From Fomes fomentarius (Eukaryota; Basidiomycota; Agaricomycetes; Polyporales; Polyporaceae): 64,000 bases of DNA. The stretch covers positions 2,976,001 through 3,040,000 of the forward strand of contig JABYQN010000002.1 of the NCBI GenBank assembly GCA_022606135.1. The letters are read 5' to 3'. Both the position numbers and the translations under genes were made by a program. This document shows positions 45,241 through 57,111 of the stretch, one piece after another (positions within the stretch are counted from its first letter, which is position 1; every line of letters begins with the position of its first letter). The notes beneath the pieces are model-generated. The model was not told where the DNA came from. It was given only the letters and a program-made list of their open reading frames with translations, and made no database searches.

Positions 45241-47322
45241 TCACGCATCATCCATGCCCTTGATACCCTCGTTGATTTGTTGCTCGGACCACCGTGCTCC
45301 TACTTCGACATCGTCTGGGTACTGCTGCCGAAGCTCCATGGTCGGGATGAGACGACCTCCGATCCCATCTTCGCGCGGCACGTGTGCATCCTCGAAGAAT
45401 CTTCCGAACTGGTGCATGTTCCTTCGCAACCACAGCAGATTGGACGGCGTGAGCGGTGCAGGTGTGAATGGTTGCTCGTCCAGATAATCTGCAAGGCATG
45501 AGAAGTACCATCCGGAAAGAGAAGAGGGTTGCTGCACGTACTGCGGACGCCGGTTCTCGTGAGCACACTGTAGTGTGCCATATGTCGTGGTGGGTCTTGC
45601 AATGGTATCGCAGTCAGCTATGAGGCGATGTCAGCAGCCGTGGACCTAGGATCTGCCTGAACGAAGTGCATATACCTGCCAGCCAATGATACACCCTAGT
45701 CCATGTTCCGGATGGTCCACCACCTGGCCCACGAACGACCTAAACGCAAGCTCCCCATGACCGTTCCCTTCCATCGGGCGGAAACGGGGTTCATGGACTT
45801 CGTAGCGTGGGGCACGCGTGGTAGTACGCAACTCGCAATCTCTCAAAAAGCTTTGTTGTCGATGCGCGGGGAGCATCGACGCGAGCCCATTGATGAGGAC
45901 GACCTGCCTGTCGAGCGGGCAGTCCTCTGCGACCGTCGGGACGGCACCCTGTATCAGCCCGGCATTGATAGAGAAGAAGGCAGCCATCGTCGCGTACGCC
46001 GCTCGCTCGAAGCTGTGTCCGAGCTGGTCCCTGTGCTGCGTGTTGTCGTGCATCGTCGAGAAGAGGTTGTTGATGACACGCGCGAATAGGTTCGGGATCG
46101 CCGCTGGCCGGACGGCGTCTTCTGAGAACGCGGAAGGCAGTCCAGCCTGGGCGAGCATAGAGGGGAGGTCTTTGGATGAGAAGATAAGTGGGGGACCACT
46201 GAGTTTGTCGCAAGGATCAAACAGCATTTCGACCCTCTGAGAGTCAGGCGAGGTGATGTGGCAGAGGATCTTGCGTGGAGTGTTGGTGGGGGCGACCTCG
46301 ATGTTTAGTCGGCGGCATATTGCGCAGAAGACATGGCATATTGACATCGGGATTGTATGCGCGCGCCCGACGTCGAGGAAGAAGTGAGGAAATTGGTTGA
46401 ATGTGTGGTAGAAGAGTGGTCCTTGCATAGTAGGTAAGTCAGCGATCCACCCGCTCACCGAACTCAAAGGCAGGGGGATATACTACCATCGCCAACACGG
46501 AAACCCTCGTCGTGAATGAAGTCGCGGATCGAGACGAGGATGCGGGGTATGTCAAAGCCCGAACTCGTGTGGTCTAGCTCAAGGCCTCCAGCAATTAAAC
46601 GCTCGCGACATTGCGCGGCGAGTGCATCAAGTTTATCGACAACCTACGGAGTATTTGAACTTGGTCAGCCTGGCGGAACTCTCGAGGTTGGAAAGGACCA
46701 CAGAACCCACCTTGTAAGATGGCACGTCGCAGAATGCAGACAACACAATGAGGACCTCTTCGAACGTGCAGCGATCGGTCTCCCAGATCACTCTGCACCA
46801 TGTCTGGATGGCTTGCAAGCGGTACAGTGCACCCAGCGCAGCGTTGGCCCAAAACCTCCTGGGAAGCGCTTCCAGGGCGGCTTCTTGGTCCGTGTCGTCT
46901 ACTTCGGGTTCGCGGAAGGCGCGAGGAATAGGGACCTCCGCCTCTATCTCCAACGCACCCCAAGCATCGAAGGAGCACTCGAGCGCGAAGCGTTTCGCGG
47001 AGTCCTGCAAGTCCTCTGGATGAGCGCGAATGTGATCGAGGAGGCGTAGAGCGGTTCGGTCAATGGTGTAACGCTCGATATACATCAACCGCCAATCCCC
47101 CTCGAGTCTGACGTGACGCTCGGATTCTTTGAGTTTCTCCGAGACGCACTTGGATGCATAGCGGTCGCGATACAGGTGCGCCCAAACGGCATTATCGAGA
47201 GCAGCAGCGCGTGTGACTGAGCACGCAGCCAGATAGCTCGCCACAGCGCGTGTGCTCGCTGGGTCCCGCCCTGGGAGCTGTCGGAGGATGTGGATATGGA
47301 GTTCGACGGGAAAGGGGGACAT
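45241..47322 (-). CDS. FBXO21-like protein, copy 1: F-box, transglutaminase-like region, YccV/HspQ-like tail
   Basis: The start at 47322 reads MSPFPVELHIHILRQLPG, an F-box at the N-terminus (AAALDNAVWAHLYRDRY). A helical block follows (RRFWANAALGALYRLQAIQTW), then a SirB1/transglutaminase-like region with FFLDVGRAHTIPMSICHVF. After that come GQVVDHPEHGLGCIIGW and, past an intron, PSSLSGWYFSCLADYLDEQPF, recalling the hemimethylated-DNA-binding YccV/HspQ domain. This order is that of FBXO21, an SCF receptor. The catalytic Cys-His pair expected of an active transglutaminase is not obvious, as in other family members. About 600 residues, several introns. Confidence 0.8.
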
Positions 47323-47729
47323 CTCTATGGAGCTAACACGTAGCGTGCTGAAGCAGGGCGAGAGGAGGTCGATAGACAGACGATCTCTGGTCACGGTTTA
47401 AGTACAACGGCTCCAAGCGGGCGCCGCTGTCCGGAAGATCTCACATGTGCATTCATCTGGCCGTGAGATGTGCGCATATGTCATACTCAGCTCGCAAAGC
47501 GGAGTGAAGGAGTTCAGGCTGCCTCAAACAGAACTCTCGCCCCGCCGTGCGCGCGGGTTCCATGCTCATGCAAACAATAGAAAGGTAGTCCGAGTCCTCG
47601 AGCAGCTCCCGGAGAGCCCACTGGCTGTGAAGGTCAGACTCTAGACTCTGTGTTACGCATTAGTACGTCATCGTAGGATACTGTTACTAACTGAGTTATC
47701 AGTCTCAGTCCGTCCAACTTTGGCAGTCG
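47323..47729. other. Intergenic between the two FBXO21-like genes
   Basis: Promoter of copy 1 and 3' UTR of copy 2, both on minus. No gene seen. Confidence 0.5.
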
Positions 47730-49888
47730 TCAGGCGGGGTACGGCGCAAGGTCAGCAATCCCGTCCTCAGGGTACAACGTGCGCATTTCCTCCGTCAGGA
47801 CGAGCCGCTTGGGGTTCCCTTCTTCATCCACCTCCGCAAACGACACATCCTCCACGTAGCGTCCGAATTGCTCCCAGCGGAGATACAGCAGCCGCGCCGA
47901 ATGCTTCGTCAACCCTGTGTATCTATAGTACTCTCTCGAAGGGGGTTCCGGGTTCCGGGCTAGTAGACGACGGAAAGTATCAGCATTACAGCGCTCAACT
48001 GCTCAAAGAGCGCGCTGGGGGATGAACTTACTCTGCTCGTTATTGCCAGGATATGCGACGCGCTCCCAGACGACGGTCTTCCCAGCATCAGGGCCCGTAT
48101 CCTCAACTTTGATCTATGCACCGGTGTTCACTACATGACACACTGTACCAGAATGTAGGTGTTCGTACCTTCCAATCCAATATGAAGCCCTGGTCGCTAT
48201 CGAAGTCTGGCCAAGCCACAACTCTGCCCACATAAGGAATATCCGGACGGGTAGGGTAGCGCGACCTGCGCATCACGAGCCTATCGAGGTTCTCCGATGA
48301 CTCGACCAACTGTCTCACCTCCCGTGCAAGCATAGCGGCGTTCGAGCCTGGCTGCGCATCAGCTAGAAGGACGTCGAGTAATACAACCTGGCCATCGAAG
48401 GGCAGCTTCTCCGCCATAGTGGACGTGATCAGCACGGCCTCAGTCCTTTGGCTGATCGCAAAGAGGCATTGCAGCGCGTGCGTCGCCAACATCTCCCTGT
48501 CCTGTTCGCGGTGCATCCACAGCTCGGGCTCCATACCCGGGTTCGCCTGGTACAAATGCAGGCCATGGCCGGCCTCCGTGAGCGCGATCGTGAGGAAGAG
48601 AGATAGGTCAACCGGCGGTAGGCAAGCATTCGCAATCATCTTGGGCAGGTAGGCCCTCTCACTTTCTGAGAAGCGAGCGAGTCCAGCCCGGAGCATCCGC
48701 CGGTACGCGTTGGTCTCCGTGACGGGTACCACGGACGGGACGGGGGAAAACTTGACCAACGTAGGGACGTCATCCGAAGTCTTGGAGCGGATGCAGCATA
48801 CGGGCTGTCCCCCCGCGCTCGTCGGGTTTTCTAGCGTGGGGTACATATCGAGTCCGAGTCGGCGGGCCATGGCCGTGAAGTACCACACTTTGGCCAAGTC
48901 GCTCGTGTTGAATACGATTTCCTCCGTCAGCAGAATGTGCGGGTATATGCTCAGCAGGTTGTCGCCGCGATCCTGTTCGTCTGCCGGTACGAAGCAGTCA
49001 TAATCCGTCTTCATGATTGTTGAAAGAACATCGACCTACCAGGGCCAAAGATCAAGCCTTCCTCCTTCATGCCCTCGAAGATTCCCTCGCAGACTTTGCG
49101 CACGTCGAATTTCGCGTCCATCTGGTTCAGGAGGACGTTGTCCGTGACAAGCCGCGAGCGGCAGCTCTCCGCGGCGTGATCCAGCATCTTGGCGAGCTGC
49201 AAACCCCCCAGGATGCTCCGTGGGCATCACAGACATCTACAATCACTGTAACGCAATCACTCACCAATTGAGGAGACCATCCAAAGAAAGCTGAGAAGCC
49301 CATGAGCAGCTCCTCGAACGTAACCTTCTGATCCCCCGCAACAGCCCTCTTCCACATGACCACCGCCCAATACCTCGCAATCACCCCCTGAACTGCGCGT
49401 GCCCAGTACCGTCTCGGGAACGCGTGCGGTGCGGGCTCGATGTCCTCTGCCTTGTCCTGCGGCGGCCTCCGGAAGTACTTCGGGAGGGGCAGCACACTCT
49501 CCACCCTGAGGGCATCCCAGACGTCAAACGAGTACTCCCTCGCAAGGACTCTCGCGCGAGCACTGCGGCCTTCGACGTTCAGGCGGATCTCGTCGACGAG
49601 CGCGAGTGCGCGGCGGTCGATCTCGTGGCGCCTCCGGAAGAGCTTGTAGAAGTTGGAGTTCCCGAGCTCCGCGCGGCGCCGTGCTTCGTTCTCCGGCACG
49701 CATTGCGTGTATTGCGCCTCGTACACGGGCTTCCAGACGATGGACGCGGACGCGACCGTACGCAGGACGGTGTTTACAGCGAAAAAGCTGAGGAGCGTCT
49801 TCACCGTCGACGCGTCGCCGGGCGGTAAAGACTTGAGGATGTGCGTGTAGAGCTCGATGGGGAGCTCGGGACGCGTTTTGACGTCCAT
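47730..49888 (-). CDS. FBXO21-like protein, copy 2
   Basis: Tandem paralogue of 45241-47322 in the same orientation. The start at 49888 reads MDVKTRPELPIELYTHILKSL. Corresponding blocks: F-box residues 8-60 (ASIVWKPVYEAQY), a helical block with RRYWARAVQGVIARYWAVVMW, TFEELLMGFSAFFGWSPQL, then the transglutaminase-like region (VWYFTAMARRLGLDMYPTL, CCIRSK). The YccV-like part starts YVGRVVAWPDFDSDQGFILDW and the tail has EMRTLYPEDGIADL, matching copy 1 ELRQQYPDDVEVGA. About 650 residues, introns near 49013, 49199-49265, 48105-48170 and 47913-48030. Divergence between the copies is substantial, so the duplication is not recent. Confidence 0.8.
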
Positions 49889-50224
49889 GGCGCGAGATTT
49901 TCGCGCCGAGACTGTCGAAAAAGCTGTTCCTCTATCTCTGTCAGGGAGTATGTGAGTGGACACGTCTGAGACAGACGATGGAGAGAAAGGGCAGGGAACT
50001 GACTTACGAGCGGCTATATATGTCTCTCCCCCACGTGCCGACTTGGCGTTTCATCTGCAGCCGCGGCAAGCTTGCCGGGAAGCTAGTATACACAGCACAG
50101 TGAATTCACATTCAGCAAACTACCTAGAGCAAAGTTACAACATAAACTATATGACAGAAGTCCGTTGAGTCCGTGATGACACGTGCGTGTCACAGCAATG
50201 GCGACTACGAAGATGCGATGGGCC
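49889..50224. other. Intergenic: FBXO21-like copy 2 promoter
   Basis: 336 nt holding the copy-2 promoter and the 3' end of the O-fucosyltransferase-like gene. Nothing else seen. Confidence 0.5.
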
Positions 50225-52003
50225 CTAGTGGTCATCAGCACCCTTGTAGCCCCATAGGACGGTACGCGTAGAGCCATCGTGCCATGTCTCCACTCTGCGC
50301 CGCGAGAGGATAGAGTACGTCGATCGGTCGGTACCAACGAATCCGAGCGCGTTCGACTGAATGGCGGCATCGAGAATGACGGGGTACCACTTCCCGAAAA
50401 CTTCCTCCGTGCGGGCCGTCTCGTGATCGACCGTCCTCCAGCCCATGGCTTTCACCTCATCCCACCATGCGGGGTCCGTCTCGTCACTCGTGATGATCAC
50501 GCGAGACATGGGGATGTCGACGCCTTTCCGTTCCCGAAGCTCGTCCTGTACCTCCCGCACCCGCCGTGCGATGACAGGTAAAGGCGCGAAGCAGTCCTCG
50601 GGATTCTCGGCAGCCCAGCACCAGTTTTTGAAGTCCCCATGACGCACGTGGATAGCGATGTACTGCGCGGAGTAGCCGTGAGTATGCCACTGTTTGAAGA
50701 GAGAGGGGGTGACTCACTGGTGGTACCTCAGCACCCGCAGGCACTCCCAGGGTCTGGCGTACGTAGTGTCTCGCAATCATGTCGATACGCTTGGTCCACC
50801 GGAAATAGCGCAAGACGTTTCTCCACATAGGAGCGTAATCGTAGTCATACTCATACGACTGGAAGGCGACTGATTAGCATACCATACACAGCACGGTAGA
50901 GGTGACGGAACGGACTCGCCTGCTGCGCGCATGCATAGTACAGGTAGTCATAGCATAATAGGTGGTCGTCAGGATCCGACGTCGCGTTGTGCAGAGGAGA
51001 AGGAGAAGGATTGCCGATATTCTTCAGGCGATCCAGGGGGTAGCTCAAACGTGCGAGGGCCCAGAATGTACTACATAGATCGTGTGGGGAGTCAGGATAC
51101 AGCTTCAACCAGCTTGGGGCCTTCGTGTAGGAGATGTCTGTCAGAAGAAGTTGTATCAGGAAGAAGAAGCAGTGGTCTATTGGCAAGGGTGCTAACCGAG
51201 CTTCAGCCAGTCCGGCACAGCGCTATTCCTCGGATGATGTTCGTTGTCCTGAACGGCTTCCCAGACATTCCAACAGCCGAGATCGTCGACGACGTCGCTG
51301 TCGGGGTCTTTGACCTCGTCCCATTCGAGAATCTGGATGCCGGACTCGTTGTTGAAACGCGGGACGTCGAAGACCTCACCAAACGCAATTGGAGGTACGT
51401 GACCGCCGATATGAGACGGAGTGAACATGCCGATGATTGGCACTCGGTCGGTGAGGGAGCCGAGGTAGATGAGATTAGCGTAGGTCATTACATCGTTCGC
51501 TGAAGCGAGATGCGAACATTTAGCCAATGCAGGGCAAGCGAGGGAAGTGGGGACGCACTCCAGCCGGCGGATATCCATGAAGTGATGTACTTAACGTCGC
51601 TGCGCAGGTTGTCGCGGAAGCTGGGTGTAGGCGGGCCCCGGACGAGAGGGGAATGGGACCGATCCTCTTCCGTTTCTTCCAACGGCGAGGATGCGGAAGA
51701 GTTGTTGAGTGGGGACGAAGAAAGATCGGTGTCCGGGGACGGCGGCGCGGAATTGGCAAATGTGGGAACTACCTTGAGGGTACCCGGTCCATGAGCCAGA
51801 AGTGTGGAGGAGAAGACCAAGAGAGAAACGACAGTGAGGCCAAGGATGGCGACGAAGGGTCTACGTTTTGGACGGATGGACATGAAGCGGGAGGACAAGG
51901 ACGGGGAGACGGGGGAAGAAGGGGCGGAGACATCAGCGTACGGAAGAAGGGGAACTCTTGAATCGGAACGAGCATGTATAGCAGATCTTTCACTGCCGTT
52001 CAT
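50225..52003 (-). CDS. O-fucosyltransferase-like type II membrane protein
   Basis: The start at 52003 reads MNGSERSAIHARSDSRV. One membrane segment (FVAILGLTVVSLLVFSSTLLA) lies after a basic SIRPKRRP, so it is probably a Golgi type II enzyme. The luminal part includes TYANLIYLGSLTDRVPIIGMF, a helical middle, IAIHVRHGDFKNWC (the H-x-R-x-G-D-F motif of GDP-fucose protein O-fucosyltransferases), SRVIITSDETDP and a late GFVGTDRSTYSILSRRRV, equivalent to the G-T-x-x-S-T-x-S acceptor-side motif. C-terminus WGYKGADDH. About 480 residues, around five introns. The adjacent divergent gene is a GDP-fucose transporter-like carrier, which supports the substrate. The protein acceptor is unknown. Confidence 0.82.
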
Positions 52004-52783
52004 TGCTGTCTGTGGGATGTCCGTCGACTTGGACACCTGGGTGTTCGGGCGCAAGCAGGGCGGTGGCAAGCAGCGACGACGGCCTGATGACTGGGATTTA
52101 TCATATTTAGGTACAGGGTGGGCGACAATGCGGTTCAAGGGTGCACGGCCGTCCTCGAGGCGTCTGACTGTCTGCAGTCGCTCGGGACTCGAGACATCGG
52201 GGACATAGACACAGCCGGCGTCTGCCCGCCTTCTGTCCCTGCCAGATCCCCAGATCTCTGACAATTACATCTCGGTCACGGCGGCCCTGTCACAGTCACT
52301 CTCCGGACTCGGCCGCTCAATCGGCGTCGCCTCTTTGCCCTCCAGTGCCACCGCACCGGCGGCGGATTCGCAAGCCACAACACGCGATCAATCGCCAATA
52401 CAGTGCACGCCGCAGCGCAACGGGCAGGGTTCTCAGCGCGGTTGCCGAGATGTTCCCCACACTTGAGGTTCATCCGGATCGCGTTACGCTGTCCGGTACA
52501 GTATCGGCCGGCCACACCAGTCCCATATGCATGTCTGCCGCGCCCTTGTATTCAATGTCCATACCTCTCACGCAAATGTTCCCCCCGTGCGTTCGTTCGA
52601 AGCAGGGCTGGCCGCCTCATCTGCCGCGCATCTATCCCTGTCAATCTGCGCCTCATGCCTCCTTATTACCTCCATCGTGTCTGGCCGTAAAATGACCTGC
52701 TGCAGCCGTCCTCGTCCTCACCGACTGTGCCATCGTCGGTTGTCCTTTTCTCTTCGTCTTTCAGCATCCCTTTCACACTCGTC
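52004..52783. promoter_or_regulatory. Divergent promoter between O-fucosyltransferase-like and GDP-fucose transporter-like genes
   Basis: 780 bp between opposed start codons. A C/T-rich run ends at the transporter ATG. Open frames here are unconvincing. Co-regulation of the pair is an inference. Confidence 0.5.
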
Positions 52784-54266
52784 ATGGACAAGTCCATTCC
52801 CCAGCGATGGCAAGTAGCCGGTGTGGTGTCCTTTTACATGGGCGCCGCTCTTGTGGTGTGTACCCTCTTGTTTCTCAACATCAATGGCATGACCCTAATT
52901 GTGTCTGTAGATGGTTTTCGTGTAGGCTCTCAATGCTGTCCGATGTATTCGGAGCAGGACTCACCCACCCTCTAGTAACAAGGCTGTCCTGAACTCGTCC
53001 CCGGACCTCCCCCTCCTTTTCCTCTTGATCCAACTCGTCCTTGCAGTTGTTCTCCTTCATGGTGCTGCGAGAATCACACCCAAGGTCGAGATTCCCGGAA
53101 TTGAGTTACAGACCGCCAAGAACCTTGCTCCTGTAACTGCGGTAAACGTCACAGGTCTTGTCTTCAATATTCTCTGTCTCCGTGGAGTGGAAGCATCTTT
53201 TTTCCAAGTACGCATTCCCAAGCTTATCTCTGTCGCCCCAACTCAATTCGAACCCGACTAGATCGCCAGAGGCCTCGTCCTCCCTTTGACGATCGTTGTC
53301 TCCTCGATTCACGGGCGCTCTATTCCGCCCTTGCGCGTCCTGCTCGCCGCCTTCGTTGTCACCTGCGGATTCTTCATCGGAGTCGCTCCGGATTCTGCTA
53401 CTGCCAGTTGGCGTGAAGCTCCGAGCCAGACATCTATCATCTACGGCGTGCTCTCGTCCCTCTTTATCGCCATTCATGCGGTTCTCATCAAAGTATCGCT
53501 GCCACACGCCCACAACTCGACTATTCAGCTTGCATACTGGCAAAATCTCGGTTCCGCAATTCTTCTGGCGCCCTTTATACTTTTCCAGGGAGAGCTCACG
53601 AAGCTTTCCGAACTTTATCGCAGCCCTCAATGGAACAGTGAGGTGTTTGTGTGGGGGAGCCTTGTTACCGGTGTCTTCGGCTTCTTGCTCTGCGTCGCGG
53701 GATTGCTCAGTATCAAAGTTACGAGCCCAGTGACGCATATGTTCTCTAGTGTAAGTTCAGTACCGTGCTGCTTCATTGCATCCTCGCTAACTTTGCTTCT
53801 ATCATACCCTCACTCTCGCCGCATATGTCGCAAATAGGCTGCGCGCTCTGCGATCCAGACGCTACTCGGCGTCTGGTTCTTCAACGACCTGCTCACGAGG
53901 TGAGTGTGTTCCTGATCTACTTGAGCACGGGCCGTTCTTCGTGCGCGCAATCTCCCTTACCCTCGTCTTCATCCCCGATCGCCTTCTGTGCCTAGCTATC
54001 ACCATTGCAGCGGCTGAATGATGCACGGTTGTGCAAGCACATGCTCACTAATTACCGGCTGTAGGAACCGTGTCGCCTCTATCCTCATTATCGCCGCCGG
54101 GACGATGTACTATACCTGGGCCAAATCTGTCGAGTCCGCACCACCGCCGCAGCGCGCCGCACCCGCGCCTCAGGATGACATCGAGGCGGGCGCCGCGACT
54201 GGTCTCCTTCACGACACCGATGACGAGGTCTACGACATGCAGGAGAAGAAGGCATCTCCCCCTTAA
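52784..54266 (+). CDS. GDP-fucose transporter-like nucleotide-sugar carrier (SLC35C type)
   Basis: The start at 52784 reads MDKSIPQRWQVAGVVSFYMG. After the 11-nt microexon 52911-52921 it continues MVFVNKAVLNSS, the VFxNKxxL signature. Hydrophobic helices then follow (LPLLFLLIQLVLAVVLLHG, VTGLVFNILCLRGVEASFFQ, GLVLPLTIVVSSIHGRS, LLAAFVVTCGFFIGVAPD, SIIYGVLSSLFIAIHAVLIK, LAYWQNLGSAILLAPFIL, FVWGSLVTGVFGFLLCVAGL). TSPVTHMFSSAARSAIQTLLG corresponds to the TSPLTHNVSGTAK part of human SLC35C1. About 350 residues, 9-10 helices, introns to 54063. It would carry GDP-fucose into the Golgi lumen in exchange for GMP. Other GDP-sugars remain possible. Confidence 0.85.
52911..52921 (+). other. 11-nt microexon in the transporter gene
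   Basis: ATGGTTTTCGT lies between acceptor TCTGTAG and donor GTAGGC. Joined to TAACAAG it reads M-V-F-V-N-K. Reading on from it without splicing, or omitting it, brings a stop codon (TAG or GTG TAA). Confidence 0.85.
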
Positions 54267-57111
54267 CTCCAGGCATGGTCTCAACGACAATGTTCGCTTC
54301 CAAGCAGACGCGGCGCCCCCGCCTGTCTCTTACAGCAGTAGGCGACAGTGATACCGACTAGGCAGGTGAAGGGTGATGGGGAATGGCATTAGATTGGCAG
54401 GGGTATTTCATGCATCACTCAAACGTCGTAAGTTAATCCTGATATCATGATGGGCGCGACATGGACTCTCCGAACCCTGGACGATGTACAGATAGATGAT
54501 GGTGTATTCTCGGATCCGTGTCCCTCGTAATGTACTTTGCGTGCTCTACTCTGTTCTACAACACCTTCTAGACCTTTCTAGCTGCACTCGGATGCTCCTT
54601 CGGTCTCCTCGGTGCCAGTTTTCCTCGTACGTACGGTATCACCTCCCGACTACGGAGGTCTCCTCTGGCAAAACCTTCACACTGACGCCGGGAGTAGGTT
54701 GCAGGGAACTTGAAACGGGCGTTTCTTTGCCGCGTACCCGCGTTCCCATTCTTGTGCCTTGCGGCTGTGCTTTTCTCGTCTTGCCATTTCGCAACAACTT
54801 CGCGAGCTCTCTGCATGAGACTCCGACCGTCTGGAGGCTAAGGCCACTTCGATGCCACGATCGAAGGCAATGGAAGAGAAGGAACTCAACGTACCCACCC
54901 CTCGTACCCGATAGGTCCGACTCGTGCACTTGCCGCCGGCCAATCGCCATCCGGGTACGTCACTCCAGGCGTGCCTCGGCCTTCGGCCATGCCATTATGA
55001 CTGTTGGAGGCTAGGGATTCACCAACAGTTGACGCCTGACGGTCTACCGCCGGAATGAAAAAAGTCACAAATTGTGTAACGATGTGGAAGGGGAATGCAT
55101 CAAAATAATTGACGTTCTGTGCAGGCAATGTATACGTCGGGGCTCGGCCAGCGAACCTCAGCGGAGGTCAGACTCGCGGTGCAGCTGACCGGATCGCGGC
55201 GTCACGGTTCCAACTTCGCACGTTCACGTTCTTTAACTTAAGCTTGCTTTCGGATGCAGATGCGCATGCGGCGGCGATGATGGAAGAGTCGTCGAAGGTT
55301 GTGGAACGGTCGAGGGTGGTACTTAGAACGGCAAGTTTCACCCCCAAACTCCCAGTAGCACGTATATTGCGTGCGGCGCCGGGCGTAGGGCTCCGAGAAG
55401 CTTCTGTATCGCTATGTTAATTGGAGGTGAGCCTACGTGCTTTATGACCCACCAGTCATGCCATCCGCCGAATCGCAGAAGGGGTTTAGTGGAGCAAGGC
55501 TTCTGATTGTTTCTGATCTTGGTGTAGCACGCTGCAGGAGGCGAGACGTGGACGACGGACGGCGCAGGCCGACTCCATTGTCGATGGTCATCCGCGGCGT
55601 CGATTTGTACGTCGGCAATGTCGGCCACTCACACACGCGTCACTCTCGTGTTCTTCTAGTCTCCACTGCTGACCATGATTTAAAATGTCCTTCGGAGCAT
55701 GCACCGTGACAGGATCAGATACAAGGGACAAACGGGCAGGGCCGGCCGCGCACGAACTCACGTCTGTATGCCGTCATGCGACGGGCCGTGTCGGCGGACG
55801 CTTCGCTGCGAGTTCTTTGCTCACAGCGCTATGCTGGATCTTGCATCTGCCTGAGGTATGTTCCTATCATGCAGGTTCACTGCATGATCATTCTCTCCTG
55901 CACATCTCAGTTGTCAAGAAGTGCGCAATCGTGCGAACACTTCCATCCAAGCACGAACGGACTCGAGATCAAGCATGATCTCGATGGGATGGTCAAAAGT
56001 TGGAAGTTGTGGCACTGATCATTTACATTCGGATGTGTACTTCTCGATGCAGAGATATTTGTGCTGTGTGAGTCAAACTTTTCCCTTGGTTTATGGGCGC
56101 TTCGTCCTGCACGAGATTTCTTGGGATCCGTGCACGTAGTGGAGACCGTTGTTCACCCTGATAATCCGTCTTGATGCATTCTGAAACAGATGAAATGCAC
56201 CAGGCGGGGTAGCCCATCAGTCGCCTTGAGGACCTCACGCTTCCGTACCATGCATTTGTTGTGGCGGCAAATAGCTCCCCCGCCACCGCCACGCATCCTC
56301 TACGTTGTAGCCTGCTGGATCCCGACGGGATGAGCGCAGCAGGCTGGACGCTCAACGAGCTTCGGCCACTCGGAGGCTACATTTGCAGCCTCTCAGCCTT
56401 GCGGCGTCCGTACAGTGCTAGGCCGGCGAGTCCCGATCTCAATGCTTGAACGGTGACTAGAGATGCCATATATCTTACGACTCGGTACGATGTTGGAGAG
56501 GCACGGTGGCACAGATCGCGATGTGTCACAGACATCCCGCCATGGCAGGGACAGCCGGCCATCACAGTACAGCAATCTTGCTGCTGTCACTTTGCGGTCA
56601 CTACGCCGCTCCGTTGTGGCACCTGCGCCTTCGAAATGTCTGCCCGAGTCAGTTGCAGCAATTAATGATCGATGTGTGGAAGATATTCGGCCTTGTTCTG
56701 TTGTTCTTTCATCGTTCCCACCAGACACGCGGCTCCAGTGGTGCGACTGCCTGCACTCGGCCTCGTTCCTCATCGCGCAAACTGCATCTCATCTCCGAGT
56801 TTCGGCGTCCTGCCATGCCATCTCCGGATCGAGGACGGTCTCGAACGCCTCCGCGGTCAAAGATGTTCAGAAGGATCTCACTCCCTTGGCGCCAGATGCC
56901 CGGCGTGCCACAACACGTCAGGTCCGCACTGTCCTAGCATGCACGGACTTGCCATCGCCCGTCGCCCGACCTAAGCGCGTCATTTATTACAAGTCTGTTT
57001 TATGCCGTCCTATGCCCTCTCGCGCGTCCTCGCCTGCCGCTGCCACCGCCGCTCTTTGCCCGCACTTCGTGGAACGCTCCTCTACTCTGGGGCTCCCTAT
57101 ACCCTTCTAAT
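54267..57111. other. 2.8-kb gene-poor intergenic region
   Basis: Longest unassigned stretch. The frames at 54496-55014 (172 codons) and 56463-57110 (215 codons) do not resemble any family I know and lack the expected introns, so I do not annotate them. No tRNA, terminal inverted repeat or transposase seen. It contains the 3' region of the transporter and the promoter of the acyltransferase gene. Confidence 0.45.

Noticed and set aside
52922..52980. Apparent in-frame TAG in the transporter
   Set aside because: It lies in the intron after the 11-nt microexon; splicing to TAACAAG keeps the frame.
54496..55014. 172-codon plus-strand frame
   Set aside because: No similarity to known families and Cys/Arg/Ser-rich composition typical of non-coding frames.
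56463..57110. 215-codon plus-strand frame ending just before the acyltransferase ATG
   Set aside because: Sequence has no recognisable domain, odd composition and would leave no room for a promoter; considered chance.
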